A stretch of 64,000 nucleotides of DNA from NCBI RefSeq assembly GCF_900104415.1, contig NZ_FMXR01000007.1, positions 1-64,000 on the forward strand, read 5' to 3'. The notes under the pieces were generated by a model that worked only from the letters and a program-made list of their open reading frames with translations, searched no databases and had not been told where the DNA came from. The position numbers and the translations under genes are program-made. This DNA comes from Eubacterium oxidoreducens (GTDB lineage Bacteria; Bacillota; Clostridia; Lachnospirales; Lachnospiraceae). Below, one piece after another: positions 44,567 to 54,222 of the stretch. Positions within the stretch are counted from its first letter, which is position 1, and every line of letters begins with the position of its first letter.

Positions 44567-45517
44567 ATGAAGCGTAAACTTGTATCAATTGTAGTAGTGG
44601 GTTGTATGGTGTGCATGTTAGGAGCGTGTTCAAACACAGAGGAAACGGATGAACTATCAATTCGAACCGAAGAATATGTATCTCCACTTGAAGATGTTGT
44701 GACAGCAGATACCACTACAGTGGCAGACGAGACGACGCAAGAGGAGCAGCTGCCGGTGGCAGAATCGCAAACGGAGGCAGAAGGCTCTACGTCGGAAACG
44801 GATTCGGTAGATACGTCTGTACAAGAAGAGCAGGAACAATCGGAAAGCAGTGAGGAAACGCAGGAAGAGCAATCGCTTGATGAGAGTTCACAAGAAGCGT
44901 CCTATGACGTAGAAATGGAGACGTATTATAAGGCAAATGGAACGACCATTACGTATCCGGTGATATCCGGCTGGGAAGATGAGTTCAGTCAGGATGAATG
45001 GAATATTTTGTTTAAGAAATTCGCTAAGCAAGAGAAAAAGATTGCAACGCGTAATAAGAATAATGATGTAACGGTGAACTGGGAAGTGAAGACGCAGACG
45101 GATGATCTGCTTTCTCTTGTCGTGATTTACGAGGAAGATCTTGATGGAACCGCAAGGCCGTATACATACTGCGATACTTATAATATTAATATGCAGACCG
45201 GCGAGAAGGTGAGACTCAAGGACATGGCAGACGTGTCTGAGGTTGCGACAACACTTCTTGATACAGAAAATTACACAATCTCAAACGAGGACCTTAAGAT
45301 AAAAGATGTCTTTTCCTATTCGACAAAAGGCAGTGGAAGTATCAGTGAAAAACAGTTGGTACATGATCTTAAAGGTTTTGATAAATCAAAATCCAATCTG
45401 CTGAAAAAAGGCGGATATAAAGTCTATGGAAGTTCTTTTATGGAAGATGACAAGGTGGTGCTTGTTATGGATGTTAGCTATTCCATGGGCGAGTATGTAT
45501 GGATTACCATTGATTAG
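44567..45517 (+). CDS. Lipoprotein with acidic linker and DUF3298/DUF4163-like domain
   Basis: This 316-residue exported lipoprotein has a basic start, a hydrophobic segment and the lipobox LGAC (Cys21). A Glu-, Ser- and Thr-rich low-complexity linker (about 25-110) leads to a folded C-terminal domain with repeated short beta motifs (YDVEMETYYKANG, YTYCDTYNINMQTGEKVRLKDM), resembling the DUF3298/RsiV-like extracytoplasmic domain. Its function is unknown. It lies 34 bases after aspS and 12 before gatC, inside a translation operon, an odd place for an envelope protein. Confidence 0.75.
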   Translation: MKRKLVSIVVVGCMVCMLGACSNTEETDELSIRTEEYVSPLEDVVTADTTTVADETTQEEQLPVAESQTEAEGSTSETDSVDTSVQEEQEQSESSEETQEEQSLDESSQEASYDVEMETYYKANGTTITYPVISGWEDEFSQDEWNILFKKFAKQEKKIATRNKNNDVTVNWEVKTQTDDLLSLVVIYEEDLDGTARPYTYCDTYNINMQTGEKVRLKDMADVSEVATTLLDTENYTISNEDLKIKDVFSYSTKGSGSISEKQLVHDLKGFDKSKSNLLKKGGYKVYGSSFMEDDKVVLVMDVSYSMGEYVWITID

Positions 45518-45529
45518 AAAGGAATTGTT

Positions 45530-45823
45530 ATGGCAAATATTATTTCGGATGAAACCATGGAATATGTTGGAATTCTTGCAAAACTTGAATTGACAGCAAA
45601 AGAGCAAGCACAGGCCAAGAAAGATATGGAAAGCATGCTGGACTATATTGATAAATTGAATGAGCTTGATACCACTGGGATTGAGCCAATGTCGCATGTG
45701 TTTCCGGTGAACAACGTCTTTCGTGAAGATGTTGTGGAAAATGAGGACGAACATGACAAAATCATGAAGAATGCACCGGCAGTTAAAGAAGGCAGCTTTA
45801 AAGTGCCTAGAACTGTTGAATAA
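45530..45823 (+). CDS. gatC: Asp-tRNA(Asn)/Glu-tRNA(Gln) amidotransferase subunit C
   Basis: This 97-residue GatC has the typical small helical pattern (ETMEYVGILAKLEL, then DMESMLDYIDKLNELD) and the extended C-terminal stretch that wraps around GatA (EPMSHVFPVNNVFREDVV). It stabilises the GatA-GatB complex. It is followed by gatA after 12 bases. Confidence 0.95.
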   Translation: MANIISDETMEYVGILAKLELTAKEQAQAKKDMESMLDYIDKLNELDTTGIEPMSHVFPVNNVFREDVVENEDEHDKIMKNAPAVKEGSFKVPRTVE

Positions 45824-45835
45824 TGGAGGACAACA

Positions 45836-47311
45836 ATGATTGAAATGACAGCCGTCCAACTTGGTAAACAGATTGGACAAAAACAGATATCCGTAGCAGA
45901 AGCTGTGGAAGCATCTTTTGCGCAGATTGAACGTGTGGAAAAGGATGTAAACAGTTTTGTTACTTTAGATAAAGAGGCAGCACTAAAAAGTGCGGCAGAG
46001 GTACAAAAGAAGATTGATGCAGGAGAACTTACAGGACCGCTTGCCGGTGTTCCGGTGGCAATTAAAGACAATATGTGTACGGAAGGAATGCTTACAACTT
46101 GCTCATCTAAGATTTTGAGCAATTTCCATCCGACGTTTTCCTCAGAAGCAGTGCTCAATCTTCAGCGTGAAGGCGCTGTTATCATTGGTAAGACCAATAT
46201 GGATGAATTTGCAATGGGAAGCACAACGGAGACTTCTTATTATGGACCAACCAAGAATCCTTGGAATCTGAATCATGTACCGGGAGGTTCTTCGGGTGGA
46301 TCTTGCTCGGCAGTAGCAGCAGGAGAAGCTTTTTACGCACTTGGTTCTGATACGGGTGGATCAATTCGACAGCCGAGTTCGTTTTGCGGTGTGGTAGGAA
46401 TTAAGCCTACTTATGGAACGGTATCCCGTTATGGGCTTGTAGCATACGGTTCTTCATTGGATCAGATTGGACCGGTTGCGAAAGACGTGACGGATTGTGC
46501 AACAATTCTTGAAGCGATTGCTTCATATGACAGAAAAGATTCAACATCAATTAAGCGCGAGGATACTAATTTTACAGAAGCGTTAAAGGCGGATGTAAAA
46601 GGAATGAAGATTGGTATTCCAAGAGACTATTTTGGAGAAGGTTTGGATCCGCAGGTAAAAGAAGCTGTGTTAAAGGCAGCACAGGAGCTGAAAGCACAAG
46701 GTGCCGAGGTGGAAGAGTTTGATTTAAGTCTCGTAGAGTATGCAATTCCTGCTTATTATGTCATTGCAGCAGCGGAAGCAAGTTCGAACTTAGAGCGTTT
46801 TGATGGAGTAAAGTATGGCTATCGCTCGCAAGATTACGATGGTCTTCATAATATGTATAAGAAAACGAGAAGTGAAGGTTTTGGTGCAGAAGTAAAGCGT
46901 CGTATTATGCTTGGTTCTTTTGTGTTAAGTTCCGGTTATTATGATGCTTATTATTTGAAAGCACTTCGTGTAAAGGCGCTTATTAAGCAGGCGTTTGATC
47001 GCGCGTTTGAAAAATACGATGTGATTCTCGGACCGGCAGCACCGACAACAGCGCCGAAACTAGGAGAGTCTTTGGCAGATCCGATTAAGATGTATTTGGG
47101 TGATATCTATACAATTGCAGTGAATCTGACAGGCTTGCCGGGAATCAGCGTGCCTTGCGGTATGGATGATAAGGGACTTCCGATTGGTGTTCAACTTATT
47201 GGTAACCGTTTTGAGGAAAAGAAGATTATTCAGACTGCATTTACGTATGAACAGACAAGAACGCTTTTGTACAGCCCGCTTTACAAAGGCATAGAAAAGG
47301 AGGCACGTTAG
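45836..47311 (+). CDS. gatA: Asp-tRNA(Asn)/Glu-tRNA(Gln) amidotransferase subunit A
   Basis: This 491-residue amidase-signature enzyme frees ammonia from glutamine or asparagine for GatB. The catalytic Lys77 (VAIKDNM) and the Ser-cisSer pair at Ser152 and Ser176 (GGSSGGS, SDTGGSIRQPSSFCG) are present. GGAGG precedes the ATG. The gene runs 2 bases short of gatB, so the two are coupled. Confidence 0.97.
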   Translation: MIEMTAVQLGKQIGQKQISVAEAVEASFAQIERVEKDVNSFVTLDKEAALKSAAEVQKKIDAGELTGPLAGVPVAIKDNMCTEGMLTTCSSKILSNFHPTFSSEAVLNLQREGAVIIGKTNMDEFAMGSTTETSYYGPTKNPWNLNHVPGGSSGGSCSAVAAGEAFYALGSDTGGSIRQPSSFCGVVGIKPTYGTVSRYGLVAYGSSLDQIGPVAKDVTDCATILEAIASYDRKDSTSIKREDTNFTEALKADVKGMKIGIPRDYFGEGLDPQVKEAVLKAAQELKAQGAEVEEFDLSLVEYAIPAYYVIAAAEASSNLERFDGVKYGYRSQDYDGLHNMYKKTRSEGFGAEVKRRIMLGSFVLSSGYYDAYYLKALRVKALIKQAFDRAFEKYDVILGPAAPTTAPKLGESLADPIKMYLGDIYTIAVNLTGLPGISVPCGMDDKGLPIGVQLIGNRFEEKKIIQTAFTYEQTRTLLYSPLYKGIEKEAR

Positions 47312-47313
47312 GC

Positions 47314-48744
47314 ATGAGTAAACAATACGAAACCGTCATTGGTCTAGAGGTTCACGTAGAGCTTGCAACCAAGACAAAGATTTTTTGTGCCTGCACAACA
47401 CAGTTTGGAGGTGCGCCGAATACCCATACTTGTCCGGTCTGCACCGGTATGCCGGGATCTCTTCCGGTACTGAACAAAAAGGTCGTGGAGTATGCTATGG
47501 CGGTAGGTCTTGCAACGAATTGTGAGATTACCCGCATGAATAAATTTGACAGAAAGAATTATTTCTATCCGGATAATCCACAGAATTATCAGATCTCACA
47601 ACTTTATCTGCCGATTTGCAGAAATGGACATGTAGATATTGAGACGCCTGCCGGAACAAAAGCAATCGGCATACATGAGATTCATATGGAAGAAGATGCC
47701 GGAAAACTCATTCATGATGAGTGGGAAGATGTTTCATTGGTTGACTATAACCGTTCCGGTGTGCCGCTGATTGAAATTGTATCTGAGCCGGATATGAGAA
47801 GTGCAGACGAGGTAATTGCTTATCTTGAAAAACTGCGTTTGATTATACAGTATTTAGGAGCGTCCGATTGTAAATTGCAGGAAGGTTCTATGCGTGCGGA
47901 TGTGAATCTTTCGGTCAGAGAAGTTGGAGCAACAGAGTTTGGAACAAGAACTGAGATGAAGAACCTGAATTCTTTCAAGGCAATTGCAAGAGCAATTGAA
48001 GGCGAGCGTGCCCGCCAGATTGAGCTGATTGAGGAAGGAAAGCAGGTTATTCAGGAGACTAGAAGATGGGATGATAACAAAGAATATTCCTATGCAATGC
48101 GTTCGAAGGAAGATGCACAGGATTATCGTTACTTCCCGGATCCGGATCTGGTACCGGTTATGATTAGCCAGGAATGGATTGATGAAATCAAAGCGAAACA
48201 GCCGGAGCTTCGAAGCGAGAAGCTTGTTCGATATAAAGAGCAGTATAAAATACCGGATTATGATGCACAGATTATTACGGAATCTAAGCATATGGCCGAT
48301 ATATTTGAAGCAACATGTGAACTTGGTGCAGCACCAAAGAAAGTATCAAACTGGCTGATGGTAGAGACGATGCGACTTTTGAAGGAAAATGAAATGGAAG
48401 CAGACGATATTAAGTTCTCGCCTAAGAATCTTGCTGCCCTTATTAAGCTTACGGAGGATGGAACCGTCAACTCTTCGGTTGCAAAGGAAGTATTTGAAAA
48501 AATCTTTGCAGAGGATATCGACCCTGACAAATATGTAGAAGAGCATGGTCTTAAGACGGTTAACGACGAAGGCGCACTGCGTGAGACGATAGAAAAAGTT
48601 ATTGCAGATAATCCACAGTCTGTTGAAGATTACCGAAACGGAAAAGAAAAAGCAATTGGATTCTTGGTTGGCCAGACCATGAAGGCAATGAAGGGAAAAG
48701 CAAATCCGGGTAAAGTAAACCAGATTCTAAAGGAATTGTTGTAA
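47314..48744 (+). CDS. gatB: Asp-tRNA(Asn)/Glu-tRNA(Gln) amidotransferase subunit B
   Basis: This 476-residue kinase-like subunit phosphorylates the misacylated aminoacyl group and receives ammonia from GatA. Conserved blocks include VIGLEVHVEL near the start, the CVCTG-like CPVCTGMPGSLP, DRKNYFYPDNPQNYQISQ and HMEEDAGKL, and it ends in the YqeY-like tail that binds the tRNA elbow. A 36-base gap with the perfect palindrome AAGGATCCTT separates it from the clpX-like gene. Confidence 0.97.
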   Translation: MSKQYETVIGLEVHVELATKTKIFCACTTQFGGAPNTHTCPVCTGMPGSLPVLNKKVVEYAMAVGLATNCEITRMNKFDRKNYFYPDNPQNYQISQLYLPICRNGHVDIETPAGTKAIGIHEIHMEEDAGKLIHDEWEDVSLVDYNRSGVPLIEIVSEPDMRSADEVIAYLEKLRLIIQYLGASDCKLQEGSMRADVNLSVREVGATEFGTRTEMKNLNSFKAIARAIEGERARQIELIEEGKQVIQETRRWDDNKEYSYAMRSKEDAQDYRYFPDPDLVPVMISQEWIDEIKAKQPELRSEKLVRYKEQYKIPDYDAQIITESKHMADIFEATCELGAAPKKVSNWLMVETMRLLKENEMEADDIKFSPKNLAALIKLTEDGTVNSSVAKEVFEKIFAEDIDPDKYVEEHGLKTVNDEGALRETIEKVIADNPQSVEDYRNGKEKAIGFLVGQTMKAMKGKANPGKVNQILKELL

Positions 48745-48779
48745 TAAAAAAGGATCCTTACGCGTGAGGAGAGTTATAT

Positions 48780-50270
48780 ATGAGTAAAAATGATGATTAT
48801 ATGGAAGTTGATACGAAAGAGGAAGAAGCAGATGTCATTGATGAGAACGTGACAACGGATTTTACGTATGTTGCGGAGAATGCTCCGACGGATGAGCAGA
48901 CAGATGACCGTTATGAGGATGTCTGTGTCATGTGTCAAAGACCGGAAAGCAAAGCCGGTAAGATGATTCATATGACAGCGGAAATCTGTATCTGTAATGA
49001 TTGTATGCAAAAGACACTTGATACGATTAGTAATACGGAAAAGGATAATCCGAATCATCTAGGAAGTATTTTTGGACCAAATATGGGTGGACATTTTCCG
49101 AATATCAGCATGGTGAATTTGTCGGATTTGCAGGATATGTTCCCGCAAAGACAAAAAATTAAGAAAAAGTCCAAGGACAAGAATTCGCAGCCGTTAATTG
49201 ACCTGAAAGATATTCCGGCACCGCATAAGATTAAAGCGCAGCTGGATGAATATGTAGTAGGTCAGGACTACGCGAAAAAAGTGATGTCTGTTGCGGTATA
49301 CAATCACTACAAAAGGGTTGCAACCGGAACCATGGATGATATTGAAATTGAAAAGTCGAACATGCTAATGATTGGACCTACCGGTAGTGGTAAGACCTAT
49401 CTTGTTAAAACGCTGGCAAGATTATTGGATGTTCCGTTGGCGATTACCGATGCGACCTCTCTTACAGAGGCTGGTTATATTGGTGATGACATCGAAAGTG
49501 TGGTTTCAAAACTTCTTGCTGCGGCAGATAATGATGTCGATAAAGCAGAGCATGGTATCATCTTCATTGATGAGATAGATAAGATTGCCAAAAAGAAGAA
49601 TACGAACCAGCGCGATGTTAGCGGAGAGTCTGTACAGCAAGGGATGCTAAAGCTTCTTGAAGGTTCAGAAGTTGAAGTGCCGGTAGGAGCAACCAGTAAG
49701 AATGCGATGGTGCCGATGACAACTGTAGATACGAGAAATATTTTATTTATCTGTGGAGGTGCATTTCCGGACCTTGAAGATATTATCAAGGAACGCTTGA
49801 ATAAGCAGTCATCTATGGGATTTAAGGCAGATCTTAAGGATAAATATGATAATGAGGAGAATCTATTACAGCAGGTAACGGTGGAAGATGTCAAGAATTT
49901 TGGAATGATTCCGGAATTTATCGGACGTTTGCCGATTATCTTTTCGTTGGAGGCGCTTACAGAGGAAATGCTTGTCAAGATTCTAAAAGAGCCTAAAAAT
50001 GCCATCATCAAGCAATATCAAAAGCTACTTCAATTAGATGAAGTGGATCTTGTGTTTGAAGATGAAGCGCTGCATGCGATTGCAAAAAAGGCAAAGGAAA
50101 AGGAAGTGGGTGCGAGAGCGCTTCGTTCCATTATCGAGGAATTTATGCTTGATATCATGTATGAGATTCCAAAGGATGATAATATCGGTCGCGTGACAAT
50201 TACCAAAGATTATATTGAAAAGAAGGGTGGCCCGAAGATTGAAATGCGGGTTGCTGGTCTTATAGAATAA
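48780..50270 (+). CDS. clpX: ClpX-like AAA+ ATPase with acidic N-terminal extension and long linker
   Basis: This 496-residue protein starts with about 45 acidic residues. A zinc-binding pair follows (CVMC at 49-52 and CICNDC at 70-75), then a long linker and an AAA+ core with Walker A GPTGSGKT (from residue 199), Walker B IIFIDEIDK and the IPEFIGRLP sensor region. It is longer than standard ClpX (about 420). The ClpP-docking IGF loop is replaced by MGF in SSMGFKAD. It may be a second ClpX rather than the housekeeping one, and is probably the last gene of the aspS operon. Confidence 0.85.
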   Translation: MSKNDDYMEVDTKEEEADVIDENVTTDFTYVAENAPTDEQTDDRYEDVCVMCQRPESKAGKMIHMTAEICICNDCMQKTLDTISNTEKDNPNHLGSIFGPNMGGHFPNISMVNLSDLQDMFPQRQKIKKKSKDKNSQPLIDLKDIPAPHKIKAQLDEYVVGQDYAKKVMSVAVYNHYKRVATGTMDDIEIEKSNMLMIGPTGSGKTYLVKTLARLLDVPLAITDATSLTEAGYIGDDIESVVSKLLAAADNDVDKAEHGIIFIDEIDKIAKKKNTNQRDVSGESVQQGMLKLLEGSEVEVPVGATSKNAMVPMTTVDTRNILFICGGAFPDLEDIIKERLNKQSSMGFKADLKDKYDNEENLLQQVTVEDVKNFGMIPEFIGRLPIIFSLEALTEEMLVKILKEPKNAIIKQYQKLLQLDEVDLVFEDEALHAIAKKAKEKEVGARALRSIIEEFMLDIMYEIPKDDNIGRVTITKDYIEKKGGPKIEMRVAGLIE

Positions 50271-50272
50271 GC

Positions 50273-50309
50273 AAAAAAGCTCACATCATTTCGGGATGTG
50301 AGCTTTTTT
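50273..50309. terminator. Bidirectional terminator after the clpX-like gene
   Basis: AAAAAGCTCACATC pairs with GATGTGAGCTTTTTT around a 7-base loop, between convergent genes. Confidence 0.93.
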
Positions 50310-50354
50310 CGTTTTGCGGAGCGCTTGATTTAAGCGGAGGGTGTCAGGAGAGCG

Positions 50355-51278
50355 TTAAAACAAGAAGATGCTTCCGGCAACCATGATTATGATGGAGCAC
50401 AGCACACTAATGGAATTGGCACAGCTTGCTTTGGCGCCGCTTCCGCCGCAACGCACTGTAAATACCGAACACATAGCGCCGATTGGTGCGAAGGAAAGAA
50501 GCACAAGAATCTTGCGATATTCAAGAGAAAATGGTAGGGCGTAGAACATAAAAAGGGCCAATAATACAGAAAAGCCAAGATGGGCCAAAATTAATTTCAC
50601 AATATCAGATAGGAAATCCTTATTGGCATGAAATTCAAATAATATACCAACCATGAGCATTGCGATAAATGCATTTGCATTTGCAATAGGAGAAAGAAAG
50701 GTTCCAACTTGGGCGGGAATCTTGATATTGAAAAGCATTAATATCATCATGGTCAGATAGACATCGAGGCAGAAAGAAGAAAACATTCTTTGACATAATA
50801 ACACGATGGGGTGGATGCGCTTTTTGGCACCGCCCGGATAAATATCGAGCATCGTTGTGGTCATCGCATAATTGCCTGCTACCATATTGATTGCGTTTCC
50901 GATATCGAACATACAGCATAGAACCGTGGCGGTAGGACCAAACAGTGTCTGCAGAACCGGAAGACCAAAGCATCCGATGTTGCGCCCGTCAAGGTTAAGC
51001 ATGTAATAAGCTCTCGTTTCTTTTGGGAGTTTTTTTGTTGCAAAAAATGCAATGATAAGCGGAATGACACCGGCAAGGAGCCCGATCGGAATCAGCAAAA
51101 ACAAAGAAGTGTCGCGCTCGAAATTGGAAAAACCAACTACGATAGAAGCCGGAAGTGTAAAGTTCATCATGATTTTTGCGAGCAGATTGGAATTTTCTGC
51201 TTTGAAAAAGCCGACCTTTTTTAGAACTGCGCCGGCGATAATTAATAAAATGTATAAAATTGGTTTTGATAAATCCAT
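50355..51278 (-). CDS. AEC (auxin efflux carrier) family transporter
   Basis: This integral membrane protein of about 307 residues has eight to ten hydrophobic helices in two halves, with the AEC features KIMMNFTLPASIV near the start and a GRNIGCFGLPVLQ segment after the central loop. Bacterial AEC proteins move malate, malonate or other small acids; no substrate is visible here. AGAGGGA lies 7 bases before the ATG at 51278, so the longer frame is not used. It is transcribed alone. Confidence 0.88.
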   Translation of the reverse strand: MDLSKPILYILLIIAGAVLKKVGFFKAENSNLLAKIMMNFTLPASIVVGFSNFERDTSLFLLIPIGLLAGVIPLIIAFFATKKLPKETRAYYMLNLDGRNIGCFGLPVLQTLFGPTATVLCCMFDIGNAINMVAGNYAMTTTMLDIYPGGAKKRIHPIVLLCQRMFSSFCLDVYLTMMILMLFNIKIPAQVGTFLSPIANANAFIAMLMVGILFEFHANKDFLSDIVKLILAHLGFSVLLALFMFYALPFSLEYRKILVLLSFAPIGAMCSVFTVRCGGSGAKASCANSISVLCSIIIMVAGSIFLF

Positions 51279-51499
51279 AATGGAATCCCTCTTTTCAACT
51301 AACACATTCTAACAAATGAAATTTGGAAAGTCAATTTTGCAAAAAAATTAAGTACAGTTAACAAAAGTTAAGCGCAGGTGTTTGCATAAAAAAGGCAGGT
51401 AGTACTAAAGTAACACAAAAAATAGACGCTGATTGAACAAGATTACCAAAACTATACCAAGTATACATTGTATAAATATACAGAATATACATAACGATA

Positions 51500-51529
51500 T
51501 TGAAAAGGCTGCGCTCAAGGTGGTATAAT
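51500..51529 (+). promoter_or_regulatory. Promoter in the long leader of the tannase-like gene
   Basis: TTGAAA and TATAAT (preceded by TGG) are 18 bases apart, about 225 bases before the start codon. The 470-base intergenic region is otherwise AT-rich with no gene. Confidence 0.55.
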
Positions 51530-51620
51530 TGCACAAAAGACAAATAAAAACATAACAGAATATAGCAAAAGAGCACATACGCAGAGACAATAGGGGTGTA
51601 GTTCTCTGCGATATGCATAT

Positions 51621-51634
51621 AGAAAGCGTTTCCA
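51621..51634. promoter_or_regulatory. Candidate CcpA cre site
   Basis: AGAAAGCGTTTCCA matches the cre consensus at nearly all positions and lies 25 bases before a second TATAAT (51659-51664). This suggests carbon catabolite control of the secreted esterase. Confidence 0.45.
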
Positions 51635-51753
51635 AAAAAAGTGTTTTCGGCAGTTTTCTATAATCCGGAAAGGAGCTGATTAAAACGAAAAAAGGGTGTT
51701 GTTGATTATAGAAGGTGCTAAAACAATAAAAATGAGAGGAGTATTTTCACTAT

Positions 51754-53982
51754 ATGAAAAACACAAAATTATGGAAAAGCGTGTTACCGGCCGCACTATC
51801 GGTAGCGATGGTCTGCACAGGCGCAGCACCGGTTTTGGCGACGACAGGACAAGAAGATGATGCATTGTCTATTTCGGATGCAACAACTAATGATCTGACA
51901 GTATCCTTAGACTCTCAATCACTTAACGTGAAGGAGTATATCGATGCATATGTAGCAAATCCAACGGATGTATGCGGAACCGGAACGAATTGGGACGGTG
52001 TTGACCAGGCGGTTGATATCTATGTACCGGAGAATGCGACGGAGGACTCGGCAGTATTATTGTGCGTGAATAATGCGGGCTGGCAGGCAGATGCGTGGTC
52101 TGGCAGAACGGTCCAGATGACAAATAGTTCTGAATATGTAAGTACGAACGATTCGGATATTATTGGTGCTGCATTGAAAAGAGGGATGATAATCGTAAGT
52201 TATGGATGTAGAAGCCGTAACGATAATCCGGATTCTGATGGAAATTATATCAGTCATGCACCTGCAACAATGACCGATACGAAAGCGGTGATTCGATATC
52301 TTCGTGCGAATGCTGAAGAAATTGGAGCCGGCGATATGGACAAGATTGTTGTTACCGGAACATCGGGAGGAGGAGCCTTGACAACAATTATCGCTTCTTC
52401 CGGTAACAGTTCTGATTATTATGAATCGTTATATGAAATTGGAGCAGCCGGAATTGAAAAAACAAGCGATGGAGAGTATGTATCGACAATTGGGGATGAC
52501 GTATTTGGAGCAATTGCATATTGTCCAATTAATGACTTGAGAGAAGCAGATGCGGCATATGAATGGACTTATGGAAGTACCAGACAGACAATGATTTCAG
52601 AAGGCACAGCGGAGTTTCAAAATGCCTTTACCGAGTCTTATACTGCAGAAGATATGATGAAGGCTTCTTCGGCATTGGCAGATCAGTACAGTGATTATGT
52701 GGATGGACTTGGACTTGCGCTTGATGATGGTACACCACTGACATCGGATAATCTCGAAGATGCAATCGTTGGACTTTTGGAAGATGAGATTACAGAATCT
52801 ATTGAAGAAGTTGGAAGTGAACAGATGACAACAGATTCTACAGCTGCACCAACAAGAGCCAACACAACAAGTCAGTATACTTCAGGAAGCGATAATTGGA
52901 CACCATGGCTGACGATTAATGAAGATGGAAGTTATGATTTTGACTATGATCAGTATCTGTATTGGATTGGAAGAAATGTAAAATTAAAAGTTGCCTGCGC
53001 ATTCTCAAACAAGGGACTTGGAATTGCACAGCAAAATGAAGATTCTTTATATGGTTCTACATCAGTGGCATATAGCCCATATGAATTCTATTCATGGAAT
53101 AATGATGCAACATTAGGAAATGGAGTTGGTCTTGATGATACCGGTCTAAGCTTTGATCGTTATCTGAAGACAAAAGCAGGTAAGACACTTGCAGCACAGC
53201 TTCGCATGACAACACCGATTTCTTATCTGACAGATGATTCCGGTTCAGATGCCGGAGAATCAGCGAAATACTGGTATGTAAGACATGGCATGGCAGATCG
53301 TGATACATCATTTGCATTGCAGACAATTCTTCGTTATGCACTTACCAATGACGATTCGATTGAGGATGTTAATTTCGAATTTGCATGGCTGAAACCACAT
53401 TCAGGAAATTATGATGTGCAAGAAGCTATGACATGGCTGGATGCTTCTATTGCAGAGGCTGATGCGCCTACATCAATTGAGGGAGCTGAGGTTACACTTG
53501 CAAAGGATTCTTATACCTATGACGGAAAGAAAAAGACACCAAATGTTGTGGTAACACTTGCAGATGGAACCGTTCTCGATGAAGATGATTACGATGTGAC
53601 TTATACGAAGAATACCAATGTTGGAACAGCAACCGTTACGATAACCGGTAAGGGGGATTATACCGGAACAGTTACTGCAACCTTCAAGATTACGAAGGCT
53701 AAGCAGACAATCAAGCATTCTTCAAAGACAAGCTATACGTATAGTCGTTCGAAAGTGAGTAAAGCAAAGCAGACGATTAAGATTGGTGCTTCGGCAAAAG
53801 GAAAAGTTACATATAGTGTTTCTTATCCAACCGGTAAGAAGGGTAATGTGACAGTGAAAAACGGCAAGATTGTAATTAAGAAAAATGCAGCAGCCGGAAC
53901 TTATAAAGTTAAGGTAAAAGCAGCCGCAACCACAAATTACAAGGCAGCTACCGTGACTATTAAGATTAAAATTAAAAAATAA
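51754..53982 (+). CDS. Secreted alpha/beta-hydrolase, subtype-B tannase-like, with C-terminal Ig-like repeats
   Basis: This 742-residue protein has a Sec signal peptide (cleavage near residue 29, PVLA). The hydrolase core (about 50-570) has the nucleophile elbow GTSGGG with Ser204 and the late RHGMADRDTSFA motif with candidate His511, as in subtype-B tannases. Two small beta domains follow (about 575-655 and 660-742): the first of MBG or Ig type (YTYDGKKKTPNVVVTL), the second very rich in Lys, Thr and Val. No LPXTG signal is seen, so it may be released or held by charge. The likely substrate is a gallate or other aromatic ester. AGAGGAG is 12 bases from the ATG. Confidence 0.78.
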   Translation: MKNTKLWKSVLPAALSVAMVCTGAAPVLATTGQEDDALSISDATTNDLTVSLDSQSLNVKEYIDAYVANPTDVCGTGTNWDGVDQAVDIYVPENATEDSAVLLCVNNAGWQADAWSGRTVQMTNSSEYVSTNDSDIIGAALKRGMIIVSYGCRSRNDNPDSDGNYISHAPATMTDTKAVIRYLRANAEEIGAGDMDKIVVTGTSGGGALTTIIASSGNSSDYYESLYEIGAAGIEKTSDGEYVSTIGDDVFGAIAYCPINDLREADAAYEWTYGSTRQTMISEGTAEFQNAFTESYTAEDMMKASSALADQYSDYVDGLGLALDDGTPLTSDNLEDAIVGLLEDEITESIEEVGSEQMTTDSTAAPTRANTTSQYTSGSDNWTPWLTINEDGSYDFDYDQYLYWIGRNVKLKVACAFSNKGLGIAQQNEDSLYGSTSVAYSPYEFYSWNNDATLGNGVGLDDTGLSFDRYLKTKAGKTLAAQLRMTTPISYLTDDSGSDAGESAKYWYVRHGMADRDTSFALQTILRYALTNDDSIEDVNFEFAWLKPHSGNYDVQEAMTWLDASIAEADAPTSIEGAEVTLAKDSYTYDGKKKTPNVVVTLADGTVLDEDDYDVTYTKNTNVGTATVTITGKGDYTGTVTATFKITKAKQTIKHSSKTSYTYSRSKVSKAKQTIKIGASAKGKVTYSVSYPTGKKGNVTVKNGKIVIKKNAAAGTYKVKVKAAATTNYKAATVTIKIKIKK

Positions 53983-54001
53983 GTTTTCTAAAAAAACATG
54001 G

Positions 54002-54035
54002 AATATGCCATCCGATGGATTTCGGATGGCATATT
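54002..54035. terminator. Hairpin after the tannase-like gene
   Basis: A 14-bp perfect stem, AATATGCCATCCGA with TCGGATGGCATATT, has no long T run, so it may act as a terminator or an mRNA-stabilising end. Confidence 0.6.
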
Positions 54036-54123
54036 TGCTAGAGTGAGAGAAAAGACATGGTAAAAGCACGATGAAAAGGGGCAATCGTCTCAAGATGATA
54101 ATGTTTTTTTGTATGATATAGGA

Positions 54124-54153
54124 TTGACGGCATATAAGAAAACATGATATATT
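54124..54153 (+). promoter_or_regulatory. Promoter of the RiPP-like operon
   Basis: TTGACG and TATATT are 18 bases apart, about 65 bases before the start codon of the putative precursor. Confidence 0.6.
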
Positions 54154-54222
54154 ATAGGTGGATAAAAGTGAGTTTTAAGGTAAATATTGTTTTGTTTTCA
54201 AAGAAAGAAGAGGATTGATTTT

